From Rhodohalobacter barkolensis (GTDB lineage: Bacteria; Bacteroidota; Rhodothermia; Balneolales; Balneolaceae), in NCBI RefSeq assembly GCF_002834295.1, contig NZ_PISP01000003.1:124001-188000 (forward strand): a stretch of DNA of 64,000 nt, given 5' to 3'. The notes under the pieces were generated by a model that was not told the origin of the DNA, ran no database searches, and saw nothing but the letters and a program-made list of their open reading frames with translations. The translations under genes were made by a program, and so were the position numbers. Below are positions 1-8,736 of the stretch, piece by piece; positions within the stretch are counted from its first letter, which is position 1; each line of letters opens with the position of its first letter.

Positions 1-193
1 CTCTTCAAATGATTTAATATTCAGCCACATGAGTCAACCTGTTTAATTTGATGTTAAATCGAAGCGCTTTCATGTTGTCGTTTTTTCAGACCATTTTCAA
101 GGAGATTTTCAACATTTTGCCTAATAAGTAAAGGAACGGCGGGAAAGCAGTAATAATTACCATTACCTGATTTGCATCGATTTATTCACAAAA

Positions 194-2647
194 ATGCCCC
201 ACGGATTACAAATTGTAGAAAAATGGTTTGCAGAAAAAGGTCAACAACCTTTTGAATGGCAAAGAAATGTCTGGAAAGTGATGGCGGATGGCAAAAGTGG
301 TTTGGTAAATGCCCCAACCGGAAGCGGAAAAACTTTAGCACTATTTATTCCCTCATTAATCCGATGGGTTGAAGAGTATCCGGACTCCTACAAAGATCGG
401 GAAAACAACGGACTGCAACTACTGTGGATTACCCCGCTGAGAGCACTGGCCAAAGATATTGAGCAGGCCATGCTGGAGGTCGTAGTCGATATGGGTATCA
501 AATGGATCGTTCAGCGGCGAACAGGCGACGTCTCGAGTTCCATTAAACAGAAGCAGAAGAATCAGATGCCGGAAGTTCTGATCACAACTCCGGAAAGCCT
601 GCACATCCTGTTAGCTCAAAAAGGTTACCCAAAAAGATTTAGAAATCTTAAAACGGTCGTGGTTGATGAATGGCATGAACTCATCGGCTCCAAGCGCGGA
701 ACACAAACAGAACTGGGAATTTCCCGCTTACGTGGAATGAACCCCGATCTTCAAGTCTGGGGCATTTCTGCAACCATTGGAAACTTGGAAGAAGCCCGCG
801 ACACTCTTTTAGGTCCTGCACATTCCAAAACAGGACAAATCATGAAAACAGACATCCAGAAAAAAATTCACGCATACTCTATTCTTCCGGATGATGTAGA
901 GAGATTTCCATGGTCAGGCCATTTAGGCATTCAATTGTTACCAAAAATTCTGCCACTTCTGGATGAGCCGGGATCAACCTTAATCTTCACCAATACCCGA
1001 TCTCAGTCCGAAATATGGTTTCGAAATATCCTGGAAGCCAAGCCTGAGCTTGCCGGCACCATCGCTCTTCACCACGGGTCACTCTCGTCCGATATACGCA
1101 ACTGGGTTGAGGATGCCCTTCATGATGGAATTTTAAAAACCGTTGTCTGTACCTCCAGTCTCGATCTGGGAGTCGATTTCCGGCCCGTGGATAAAGTCAT
1201 ACAGATTGGCAGCCCCAAGGGAGTTTCACGGTTTCTTCAGCGAGCCGGAAGAAGTGGTCACAGCCCAGGGGCTGAAAGTAACATCTGGTTTGTACCCACC
1301 AATGCACTGGAACTGATAGAAGCTGCTGCTCTCAAGGATGCCATAGACAAAAACGAAGTTGAAAGCCGGATCCCGATTCTGAAACCTTTTGATGTGCTCA
1401 TTCAATATCTCGTCACACTTGCCGTATCGGAAGGCTTTCAACCGGATCAGATTTATGATGAGGTAAAGAAGACGTTTACTTATCAAACCCTTCGTGATGA
1501 TGAGTGGAGCTCTATTCTTAATTTCATTCATACAGGTGGCGCTTCACTCAGCCGGTACGATGAATACTCCAAAACAGAAATTGACAGTGATGGAACCTGG
1601 AAAGTAAATGACCGGAAGATTGCCCAAAGGCACCGAATGTCTATCGGCACCATCACCAGCGACACGATGCTTCGGGTAAAATATCTCAAAGGAGGAAATC
1701 TGGGAAGAATTGAAGAGTGGTTTATCTCCCAATTAAATACGGGCGATTCATTTTGGTTCGCCGGACGAAATCTGGAACTGGTGCAAATCAAAAACATGAC
1801 TGTATTTGTTCGGAAAACAAAGAAAGCTTCCAGCAAAGTACCCAGCTGGCTTGGTGGCAGAATGTCGCTGTCGTCCAATATGTCTCAGCTGCTTCGTGAA
1901 AAATTCCGGGAAGCTTCTCTAGGAGATACTGAAAGTGAAGACCTACAAGCCATCCAACCCATATTGGATATTCAAAAGAGAAGATCTGTCATTCCAAACG
2001 ACGATCAATTCTTAATTGAAAAATCGTGGTCAAAAGAGGGTTGTCACTGCTTCTTTTTCCCATTTGAAGGGCGCTATGTTCATGAAGGACTGTCTGCACT
2101 GGTTGCCCACAGAATATCAAAAATCACACCTATTACGTTCTCCATTGCAATGAACGACTACGGGTTCGAGCTTCTTTCCGATCAGGATATTCCCATTCAG
2201 AAAGCTTTGGCTAATAACCTTTTTTCACAAGAAAATCTGATCAGGGATATTTTAAGCAGCTTGAACGATACTGAATTGGCTAAGCGGAAATTTCGAGGAA
2301 TCAGTCAAATTGCGGGACTTGTCTTTTCCGGATTTCCCGGAAACAAAAAAGCGGGGAAACATCTACAGATGTCCTCTTCGCTATTTTTTGATGTGTTTAT
2401 GGAGTATGAACCCGATCATCTTTTACTACAGCAGGCATACGACGAAGTTTTGAGCCAGCAACTGGACGAGTCACGTTTGCGTCGGGCATTGAATCGTATT
2501 TCCCGGCAAGAGGTTGTGGTAAAAGAGATCGATCGTTTTTCTCCGCTTGCTTTCCCCATTTACGTGGATCGTTTGCGAGAGAGGCTCTCATCAGAAAAGC
2601 TGCTTGACCGTATTTTGAAAATGCAGAAAAACCTTGAAAAAGATTAA
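194..2647 (+). CDS. Ligase-associated DEXH-box helicase (Lhr family)
   Basis: Superfamily 2 DNA helicase of the Lhr-core type, of the subfamily that travels with an ATP-dependent DNA ligase, an MBL-type exonuclease and PdeM in a DNA-repair set. Visible motifs: Walker A APTGSGKT near residue 40, a DEWH box (VVDEWHEL) near 158, SAT (GISATIG) near 195, and motif VI QRAGRSGHS near 350. The C-terminal half (about 450-817) fits the winged-helix and Lhr C-terminal region. The length of 817 residues is usual for this subfamily. The metallophosphoesterase gene follows after only 6 bp, so the two are probably co-transcribed. The partner ligase and exonuclease are not in the window, and the 193 bp before the start show no gene. 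Function is inferred from motifs and neighbour. Confidence 0.9.
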   Translation: MPHGLQIVEKWFAEKGQQPFEWQRNVWKVMADGKSGLVNAPTGSGKTLALFIPSLIRWVEEYPDSYKDRENNGLQLLWITPLRALAKDIEQAMLEVVVDMGIKWIVQRRTGDVSSSIKQKQKNQMPEVLITTPESLHILLAQKGYPKRFRNLKTVVVDEWHELIGSKRGTQTELGISRLRGMNPDLQVWGISATIGNLEEARDTLLGPAHSKTGQIMKTDIQKKIHAYSILPDDVERFPWSGHLGIQLLPKILPLLDEPGSTLIFTNTRSQSEIWFRNILEAKPELAGTIALHHGSLSSDIRNWVEDALHDGILKTVVCTSSLDLGVDFRPVDKVIQIGSPKGVSRFLQRAGRSGHSPGAESNIWFVPTNALELIEAAALKDAIDKNEVESRIPILKPFDVLIQYLVTLAVSEGFQPDQIYDEVKKTFTYQTLRDDEWSSILNFIHTGGASLSRYDEYSKTEIDSDGTWKVNDRKIAQRHRMSIGTITSDTMLRVKYLKGGNLGRIEEWFISQLNTGDSFWFAGRNLELVQIKNMTVFVRKTKKASSKVPSWLGGRMSLSSNMSQLLREKFREASLGDTESEDLQAIQPILDIQKRRSVIPNDDQFLIEKSWSKEGCHCFFFPFEGRYVHEGLSALVAHRISKITPITFSIAMNDYGFELLSDQDIPIQKALANNLFSQENLIRDILSSLNDTELAKRKFRGISQIAGLVFSGFPGNKKAGKHLQMSSSLFFDVFMEYEPDHLLLQQAYDEVLSQQLDESRLRRALNRISRQEVVVKEIDRFSPLAFPIYVDRLRERLSSEKLLDRILKMQKNLEKD

Positions 2648-2653
2648 TTCATT

Positions 2654-3322
2654 ATGATTCCCGAAGGTTCTAAAATAGTAGAATGCCAAAATCAGCAACT
2701 GCTTCTTTTACCGCAGAAAGCACTTTTCTGGCAGGAAAAACAGTATCTCATACTGAGCGACCTTCATTTAGGTAAAACAGGGCACTTCAGAAAGTCGGGA
2801 ATAGCGGCGCCTGCAAAAGCCAATCTTAAAAATCTGGATCGATTGTCGCATCTTATAGACACTTTGAATCCGGTACATCTTTATTTTCTTGGCGACCTCT
2901 TTCACAGCAGTGCTAACCGGGAGTGGTTTCAATTTGAGGAGTGGAGGCACTCCTATCCTGAATTAGAAATTACATTGGTATCGGGAAATCACGATCAACT
3001 GCACACCTCCTTTTACCGGCACGCTCAAATAAATGTTGTTGAGCTTCTGGAGGCTGATCCTTTTGTTTTCATGCATGATGCATCCAGTTATACTTCAAAT
3101 AGCGAATTAACATCAATTGCAGGACACATTCATCCGGGTATAAAAATTAGCAGCAAAGGCAGACAGAATCATCGCCTGCCGTGTTTTTCAATATCTAAGG
3201 ATCAAATCATACTTCCGGCATTTGGCGAATTTACGGGATTACATATCATTCAGGTTGAATCTGATCAAAAGATTTACCCCATTGTTGGGAATAAAGTCAT
3301 CGAATTAAATATGGCAAAATGA
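2654..3322 (+). CDS. pdeM: Ligase-associated metallophosphoesterase PdeM
   Basis: Calcineurin-like metallophosphoesterase of 222 residues, the size of the PdeM family. This family is annotated as the endonuclease or phosphodiesterase partner of the ligase-associated helicase. Metal-binding blocks appear in the expected order: LSDLHLGK (about 32-39), GDLFHS (about 79), GNHDQ (about 115), an internal His in FMHDAS, and a C-terminal GHIHPG (about 155). No signal peptide is present, so it should be cytosolic, which fits a nucleic-acid substrate. It starts 6 bp after the helicase stop, and this pairing is the strongest support for the specific name. The exact substrate is not visible from sequence. 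Confidence 0.87.
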   Translation: MIPEGSKIVECQNQQLLLLPQKALFWQEKQYLILSDLHLGKTGHFRKSGIAAPAKANLKNLDRLSHLIDTLNPVHLYFLGDLFHSSANREWFQFEEWRHSYPELEITLVSGNHDQLHTSFYRHAQINVVELLEADPFVFMHDASSYTSNSELTSIAGHIHPGIKISSKGRQNHRLPCFSISKDQIILPAFGEFTGLHIIQVESDQKIYPIVGNKVIELNMAK

Positions 3323-3377
3323 ATGAAACCACCTTTCACTTCGGTTTATGAAAAATATTCACACTCATTCCAAAATC

Positions 3378-3971
3378 ATGAAAAAATCCCTCTTTCTTTT
3401 TTTACTGATACAGATTCTTTTTGCAAGCTGGTCTTTTGCTCAGAATTCCACACTCGACTTAGAGCAGATCAATCAGGATCGACTAAGCTTAAACAGTAAC
3501 GGAATGTTTATATTGGGCGGATGGGCTATAACCAATCTGGCTATCGGGGGAATTGGCATGACTCAAACAAATGGTCGCCTAAAATATTTTCACCAAATGA
3601 ATGCGATGTGGAATACCGTGAATCTGGGTATTGCCGGTTTTGGTTACTATGGGCTACACAACTCCTCTACAAATATATCGCTTTCTGAAACCGTGAGGGA
3701 GTTCCACAATTTTGAAAACATCCTCCTGTTCAACGCGGGACTCGATGTGGGATATATGGCCATCGGAGCCTACTTATGGGAAAGGGGATTGCGCAAGGAG
3801 AGTGACAGATTGGTTGGCTACGGACAGTCAATGATCGTTCAGGGTGGATTTCTTTTTACCTTTGATGTCATTCTCTACCTGTTAAGCAAGAATCAAAGTC
3901 GTCCTTTAATGGAGAGTCTTGAAAACATCCAATTTACGGGTACTGCACTTTCTGTGACGATTCCTTTTTGA
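3378..3971 (+). CDS. DUF6992-like small membrane protein
   Basis: A protein of about 197 residues of unknown function. The chosen ATG gives a standard signal peptide (MKKSLFLFLLIQILFASWSFAQ). An in-frame ATG 30 bp upstream would add ten polar residues before it and is less likely. The mature part has several glycine-rich hydrophobic stretches (around FILGGWAITNLAIGGIGM, NLGIAGFGYYGL, GYMAIGAYLW and GGFLFTFDVILYLL), consistent with about four membrane helices. The overall look matches DUF6992 proteins, which are common in Bacteroidota. It follows pdeM by about 55 bp and may be read with it, but nothing connects it to DNA repair. Confidence 0.65.
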   Translation: MKKSLFLFLLIQILFASWSFAQNSTLDLEQINQDRLSLNSNGMFILGGWAITNLAIGGIGMTQTNGRLKYFHQMNAMWNTVNLGIAGFGYYGLHNSSTNISLSETVREFHNFENILLFNAGLDVGYMAIGAYLWERGLRKESDRLVGYGQSMIVQGGFLFTFDVILYLLSKNQSRPLMESLENIQFTGTALSVTIPF

Positions 3972-3975
3972 AAAC

Positions 3976-4530
3976 CTATTTAGAAGATTTCCTCTTATAG
4001 CAGTGATGAAGAATATTCAATATTCTGGATTTTCGAATTCGAACATTCCCACTGGAAATATTAAAGTGGTCGGCATACTCTTTACTGCTTTTATCCGGGT
4101 GCTTAAGCATATACTGAATAAGTGAACGACTTTCACGGTCAAGTTCATAGAGACACTCCTCCAGATGCTGCATTCGTTCCTCATCTACCAGGTTCCGAAT
4201 CTGCTCTGCAGGTTCAGCTTGATCATACGCTTCATCAGGTGCCGCAAAACGATGTTGATACTTTTTGTATCGAACATATTCATTTTTAACAGATAGAGTT
4301 ATGTATCGAAAAATATACTTATGCTCGCGAATTTTATCTTTTCGAATTCGATCATAAACTTCTGTAAATACTTCCTGAGTGCATTCCCGGGCTTCATTTC
4401 TGTCGGCACTCATGGTAACAACCAGATAGTCTACAATCCTGGGCATAAGTTCATCAAGCAGCCTATTTGCCGTTGAATCGTCCCCATTTTGTATAGCTTC
4501 TACCAATTCCGAATAATCAACTCTGGCCAA
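3976..4530 (-). CDS. ECF-type RNA polymerase sigma factor
   Basis: Sigma-70-family factor of 184 residues. Region 2 lies at about 25-95 (the segment with RNEARECTQEVFTEVYDRI and the aromatic stretch HKYIFRYITLSVKNEYVRYKK). Region 4 lies at about 120-180 with a helix-turn-helix (KEYADHFNISSGNVRIRKSRILNIL). There are no regions 1 or 3, as in ECF factors. The reading frame opens with TTG, since the first in-frame ATG comes only at residue 29, inside region 2, so TTG is the likely start. It is transcribed away from the twin lipoprotein genes, with a shared 272 bp control region. The anti-sigma-like gene at 8737-9471 could be its partner. The target regulon is unknown; the adjacent lipoprotein/CHAT genes are the obvious candidates. 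Confidence 0.85.
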   Translation of the reverse strand: MARVDYSELVEAIQNGDDSTANRLLDELMPRIVDYLVVTMSADRNEARECTQEVFTEVYDRIRKDKIREHKYIFRYITLSVKNEYVRYKKYQHRFAAPDEAYDQAEPAEQIRNLVDEERMQHLEECLYELDRESRSLIQYMLKHPDKSSKEYADHFNISSGNVRIRKSRILNILHHCYKRKSSK

Positions 4531-4802
4531 AACTGTTTCCTATTCTGTTAAATTTCCCCTGGTTATAAACCAAAACCATATTAACATTCCATTTGAGAGT
4601 CCGCAAAAAGAATATATAAACCGATTCAAAGAGTACAAATGATTTTTGTAAATAACATCTGTTTTCAAAATCAATTTATTAAAATTTCAATGCATCCATA
4701 GACAATTAACTTTATTTCACTTACAATTTATTTTGTAACATAATAGATACAAATTACTCTTGTTCTTAAGGACTTTTACACTTAATGATTAACTAAACTA
4801 AC

Positions 4803-5030
4803 ATGAAAACTATCATGGATACTTATAAAACAGTGATTTCAAAATTATCTTTATCTGCATTTGCTCTTTTCTTAGCTGCAGGCTGTGCAACTGTTACAGA
4901 CGCTAACATCGACCTGCCCGAAGAGAACAACGACAACATCACCACCGTAGAAAAAGCCGGGGACGTCTGGGACCAAAAAGGCGGAAATGACATGGACCCC
5001 ATTATCGTCAAACCAGAAATGACCGACTAA
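4803..5030 (+). CDS. Small lipoprotein, copy A of a tandem pair
   Basis: A 75-residue lipoprotein with no recognised family. It has a hydrophobic signal ending in a lipobox (LAAGC, Cys at about residue 28), then an acidic tail of 48 residues with a conserved end rich in Gly, Asp and Pro (WDQKGG, then IIVKPEMTD). From the lipobox Cys to the last sense codon the DNA is identical to the next gene, while the two signal peptides differ. An internal ATG at codon 5 is an alternative start. It lies between the divergent ECF sigma gene and the CHAT gene. Its size, anchoring and acidic tail could fit a periplasmic ligand, inhibitor or substrate of the CHAT protein. That is inference only. Confidence 0.72.
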   Translation: MKTIMDTYKTVISKLSLSAFALFLAAGCATVTDANIDLPEENNDNITTVEKAGDVWDQKGGNDMDPIIVKPEMTD

Positions 5031-5278
5031 CTAACTCTCTCTAACCATACGCTCAATACTTAACTCAATAAAACCGATTGCTATGAAAACTCTGATCACC
5101 GCTCTATTTACTCTCTCACTGCTCTTCGCCGGATGTGCAACTGTTACAGACGCTAACATCGACCTGCCCGAAGAGAACAACGACAACATCACCACCGTAG
5201 AAAAAGCCGGGGACGTCTGGGACCAAAAAGGCGGAAATGACATGGACCCCATTATCGTCAAACCAGAAATGACCGACT
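4884..5278 (+). repeat. 145 bp perfect direct repeat (4884-5028 and 5134-5278)
   Basis: Two copies of the same 145 bp, 250 bp apart start to start. They match base for base from the lipobox Cys codon to two bases into the stop codon, where one gene ends TAA and the other TGA. The 105 bp between the copies and the sequence on either side are not alike. The repeat therefore coincides with the mature lipoprotein coding segment. Confidence 0.95.
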
Positions 5279-5280
5279 GA
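5083..5280 (+). CDS. Small lipoprotein, copy B of a tandem pair
   Basis: A 65-residue lipoprotein. The signal (MKTLITALFTLSLLFAGC) is shorter than that of copy A and different in sequence, but the mature part after Cys17 is identical in protein and in DNA. It starts 52 bp after copy A and ends 56 bp before the CHAT gene, so the three probably form one transcript. Conservation of the mature part with divergence of the leader points to gene conversion or recent unequal duplication confined to the mature region. No known domain; the function is not known. Confidence 0.72.
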   Translation: MKTLITALFTLSLLFAGCATVTDANIDLPEENNDNITTVEKAGDVWDQKGGNDMDPIIVKPEMTD

Positions 5281-5336
5281 TATTACTTGTAATCTTAGTA
5301 TTTTTGATTACGACTATTTTTATCTAAGCTCTTTTG

Positions 5337-8300
5337 ATGTTCAAAGTCTCTCTATTACTGCTCATTATCTCTGTCTATTCAGACTCATGGACAGACTATA
5401 TCCATCAGTTCCTGGACGAGCAAATTAATAGTGAGGTCAGTTCTGAAACCGTATGGGCTACGGGCACACTTTACTATTCAAGCCCGGATGAATATCAGGA
5501 CGTGATCCTTGATCACATTGTGGATGAACAAATCAAGAGTTATTTACAGGGGAATAGTGACTTAAAGGACTACATTCAGCAAATGAGTTTCCATCTTGAA
5601 GATGAACATTTGCTCCTTTCATATTTGCTGCTCGAAGAAGATATCGAAAGACGTACAGAGATTTACGAGAGCTTCTATAACAACTACCCGGGTTTAGGTC
5701 TCAGGGAGTTAAATGATCTTGTTAAAGACGGAGAAAAATTAGACGAAAAAAGCATTGCCAATTCAATCATTGGTTTTGAACATTTCCTGATTTCTTTCCA
5801 CGTGAGCAACAATAACGTTACGTCAGATGAATTTTTCAATCAGGTCAAAGCTCTTTGGCAACAGTCCGGTGGATCATCTGTTATCCCCACAACAAGTAAA
5901 AGCTATCAAATTGCATCCATTCTAAAGGCATACTACGAAACCGGCGAGTATGGATCCATCAATGGACTTTACAATGAGTTTCATCATCTCCAAAACTTAC
6001 CGCATTCAAAAATAAAATTAAACTTGCTGTGGGGTGCTGAATTTGCCTTATATCGATTGGGATATGTGGATAAAAGCCTTGAAACACAGAGAAAATTTAC
6101 CATCCCAATCAGTAGTTTCCTTGAGCTCAACTCCACATTGAACTCAATCTTAGCTTCCCACGGAGGGTATCTTTATCAAATTGGGAAATATCAGGAAGCT
6201 AAGAACACATTTTTATCCATATTGGATCAGGCTGAAAATCTGCCTTTATCATTTCAAGCTAGCTTATACAACAATTTAAGTCTTGTACTCTACAAAACCG
6301 GTGAATCCTCAAATTATATTGAAACACAATTAAAAGCTCTTGAAATAGCAGATGAACTTGAAAATCATGATTTCAAAAGTAGGATTTTAAGAAATCTTCA
6401 CATTTTTTATGCACAAAACAAAAATTGGAGATTGGCTACTGAATATATTGACGAAGCTGCAAACTTAGCATATAAAGTTGAAAATAAAGACGAGTTAATT
6501 TCAATCCACATATCAAAAGCAGATTTCACATATAATAGTCTTAACGATAGTGAAGCAGCCTTTCGATATTTAGAGTTAGCAAATTCATTCGTTGATGACA
6601 ACACATTACCTAGATTTAAACTTAGAGTTTTATTTCAAAGAGCTCAATTATTAAAGCGTGAAAAAAGGTTTAATGAAAGTCTCAACGTTTTAAATGAAAT
6701 AATTGCTATAACCGGCGGTCAATCGGATACTGTTAGATACTTAGAAGCAATGATTCGTTTGGGGCAGATCAATCTGGAACTAGGAGACCCTCTCGAGGCA
6801 AGACAACTTATGCGTGAGGTCCGAGCTCATGATATGACTGATCTCGAATTTTCTGTTCTTATTCTAGCTCAAACCGTTCAAGCACAGATTGCTCAGCATT
6901 TTGGTGATCCTTTGGAAGCAGACCGGTTGTATTCAGAAGCAGCTGATTTAGTGTTTGAACGTTCACGAAATACCTCTGAAGCCGAATCCGGATATTGGAC
7001 CGTCGAAGAAGATTATCTTTACCTGTTTGAAAAATATGCCGATTTTCTCCTGGATAATGAGCTGTACACTGATGCTCTGATGTTGTTTGATCGTATCAAA
7101 ACCATCAACGATGCTACCCTGACTGAGAATCCACTGGTCCGATCTTCCAGACAAAGTGAGGAGTCGCTTACAGAGATTCAAAACCTAACCCAGGAGATGG
7201 ATCGAGTAAGAAGAGAAATTTTAACGTCGAATGACGACAACCGTCTTACACTCCAAAACAGGCTTGCCCGTTTGTCAGCCGAGCGAAAATCGTTAACTGA
7301 ATCGGACCAAAACAGACTTGAAAGTGAACCGGTTAATATTCTCTCCATTCAACGTCAACTTAGAGATTCACAAACATTACTGCACCTCACTGAAATTGGA
7401 CAAAATATCTTTCTGGCAGTTTTACAAAGAGACGATTTACAAATCAAGAAACTACCCCTCAATAACGAAAATCGACAACTTTTTGAAGCTGCTACTGAGT
7501 CTATTCTGGTGGGAAGAACTGAATTGGATAAATTATACCAGATAGGACAATTAATTAACATAGACGATATTGCAAGCCATTCTAATTCTATCATTGTGAT
7601 GCCGGATGGATTTTTCCATCAGCTGCCATTAGGTGTTATCCCGGTCCAGTCACCAATTTCTCCCTACAGTTACGGTTCTGCACAATATCTTATTGAAGAA
7701 GCTGAAGTTCGAAATCTGAACAGTTTAAAAGATATGACGGAGCGAGCTGTACGAACAGATCATCAGTTCGGTTTTTCAGGTTTTGGCGTAGACGACTTCC
7801 AGAATGAGGCTACATCAAGAAGCTTGGTATCACTTCCCAAAGCACCAATGGAAATTTCCTCTATTAATCAGCAGTTAAACCGTTTAAATAATAACCGGAC
7901 ATTTATTAATGAGTCTGCGACTGTTAGCCAATTTCAACAAACAGCCGGTAACAGTAAAATTCTTCACATGGCAACTCACAGTGAAGTGTCAGAAAGTGAT
8001 CCTCTTTTCTCAACACTCCATTTTTATGCCGATGAGACTGAAAACTCTGAACAGGTTCTCACAGGCCGGCTTTTTGCGTATGAACTGTTTGACCTGAATC
8101 TGCAAAATGATCTGATTATGCTTAACTCCTGTGAATCCGGTGGCGACCGATTTCTACAGGGAAGTGGTGTAATGGGAATCAGCAGGGCACTCAGGTATGC
8201 CGGAGCGAAAAGCCTCGTACTTAATTCCTGGTCCGTAAATGACCAGTATGCAGCTGAATTTGCTGAAGAATTTTATAAACATCTGAATAACGGTGAAAAT

Positions 8301-8507
8301 AAATCCAGAGCTCTTCAGCTCGCTAAAGTTCATTTCATTAAAAATAAAAATGCAAACCCGCACTTTTGGGGACCTTACATTCTGAATGGAGACAACCGGC
8401 CAATTGTAAACAGTAACAAATGGTTTGCAGGTACTCTACTTTTAGCATTGGTATTCTTGTCAGGTTTAGTCTTTACCGGTCGCCGAAAACAAAAACTGGC
8501 AGCCTGA
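5337..8507 (+). CDS. TPR protein with C-terminal CHAT (caspase-like) peptidase domain
   Basis: About 1056 residues. The frame can be read from a TTG at 5334, but the ATG at 5337 is the natural start. It gives a short hydrophobic leader (MFKVSLLLLIISVYS), so export is likely. Residues of about 200-590 form tetratricopeptide-type helical repeats. A coiled segment lies around 610-660, and the CHAT domain fills about 690-1025. The catalytic His of HMATHS (about 880) and the Cys of MLNSCESGG (about 932) are both present, so it should be an active cysteine peptidase. A final helix (WFAGTLLLALVFLSGLVF) followed by RRKQK looks like an inner-membrane anchor. It sits downstream of the twin lipoproteins and between the ECF and anti-sigma-like genes. 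CHAT proteins in other systems are proteolytic effectors; the substrate here is unknown. Confidence 0.88.
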   Translation: MFKVSLLLLIISVYSDSWTDYIHQFLDEQINSEVSSETVWATGTLYYSSPDEYQDVILDHIVDEQIKSYLQGNSDLKDYIQQMSFHLEDEHLLLSYLLLEEDIERRTEIYESFYNNYPGLGLRELNDLVKDGEKLDEKSIANSIIGFEHFLISFHVSNNNVTSDEFFNQVKALWQQSGGSSVIPTTSKSYQIASILKAYYETGEYGSINGLYNEFHHLQNLPHSKIKLNLLWGAEFALYRLGYVDKSLETQRKFTIPISSFLELNSTLNSILASHGGYLYQIGKYQEAKNTFLSILDQAENLPLSFQASLYNNLSLVLYKTGESSNYIETQLKALEIADELENHDFKSRILRNLHIFYAQNKNWRLATEYIDEAANLAYKVENKDELISIHISKADFTYNSLNDSEAAFRYLELANSFVDDNTLPRFKLRVLFQRAQLLKREKRFNESLNVLNEIIAITGGQSDTVRYLEAMIRLGQINLELGDPLEARQLMREVRAHDMTDLEFSVLILAQTVQAQIAQHFGDPLEADRLYSEAADLVFERSRNTSEAESGYWTVEEDYLYLFEKYADFLLDNELYTDALMLFDRIKTINDATLTENPLVRSSRQSEESLTEIQNLTQEMDRVRREILTSNDDNRLTLQNRLARLSAERKSLTESDQNRLESEPVNILSIQRQLRDSQTLLHLTEIGQNIFLAVLQRDDLQIKKLPLNNENRQLFEAATESILVGRTELDKLYQIGQLINIDDIASHSNSIIVMPDGFFHQLPLGVIPVQSPISPYSYGSAQYLIEEAEVRNLNSLKDMTERAVRTDHQFGFSGFGVDDFQNEATSRSLVSLPKAPMEISSINQQLNRLNNNRTFINESATVSQFQQTAGNSKILHMATHSEVSESDPLFSTLHFYADETENSEQVLTGRLFAYELFDLNLQNDLIMLNSCESGGDRFLQGSGVMGISRALRYAGAKSLVLNSWSVNDQYAAEFAEEFYKHLNNGENKSRALQLAKVHFIKNKNANPHFWGPYILNGDNRPIVNSNKWFAGTLLLALVFLSGLVFTGRRKQKLAA

Positions 8508-8676
8508 AATTCTAAATCTAAGAGGTGATTTCACTCCTTTTACCACTCAGTCATTCTGGCAAATAACAGTCCCGCACTATTCCCCCACTCTTTTTATCTG
8601 TTAACACTCTTTCACCAACTCTCTCCCATTGCTTAATTACTATATCCCCTCTTTGAAACCGTAAATCTTTTGCATA

Positions 8677-8720
8677 AAAAAAACCCGGCTTCAAATTTTG
8701 ATGAGACCGGGTTTTAAATG
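8677..8720. terminator. Bidirectional rho-independent terminator
   Basis: AACCCGG and CCGGGTT arms with an 18-nt loop, between the convergent CHAT gene and the anti-sigma-like gene. An A-run on the left flank gives a long U-run for the leftward transcript. The rightward transcript has a shorter T-run, so it may work both ways. Confidence 0.8.
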
Positions 8721-8736
8721 TGATTTAAATAATTGC

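Noticed and set aside
1-193. End of the ligase gene expected upstream of the helicase
   Set aside because: No long frame enters from the left edge on either strand, so the ligase is not adjacent or lies further away.
4823-5261. Two leftward frames opposite the lipoproteins with the same start (MTIMGSMSFPPFW)
   Set aside because: They are the complement of the repeated lipoprotein segment and match each other only because the DNA is repeated. The sense frames have signal peptides and lipoboxes.
8508-8560. Terminator right after the CHAT gene (AGGTGATTTCACT)
   Set aside because: Only four pairs form and there is no T-run; the hairpin at 8677-8720 is far stronger.
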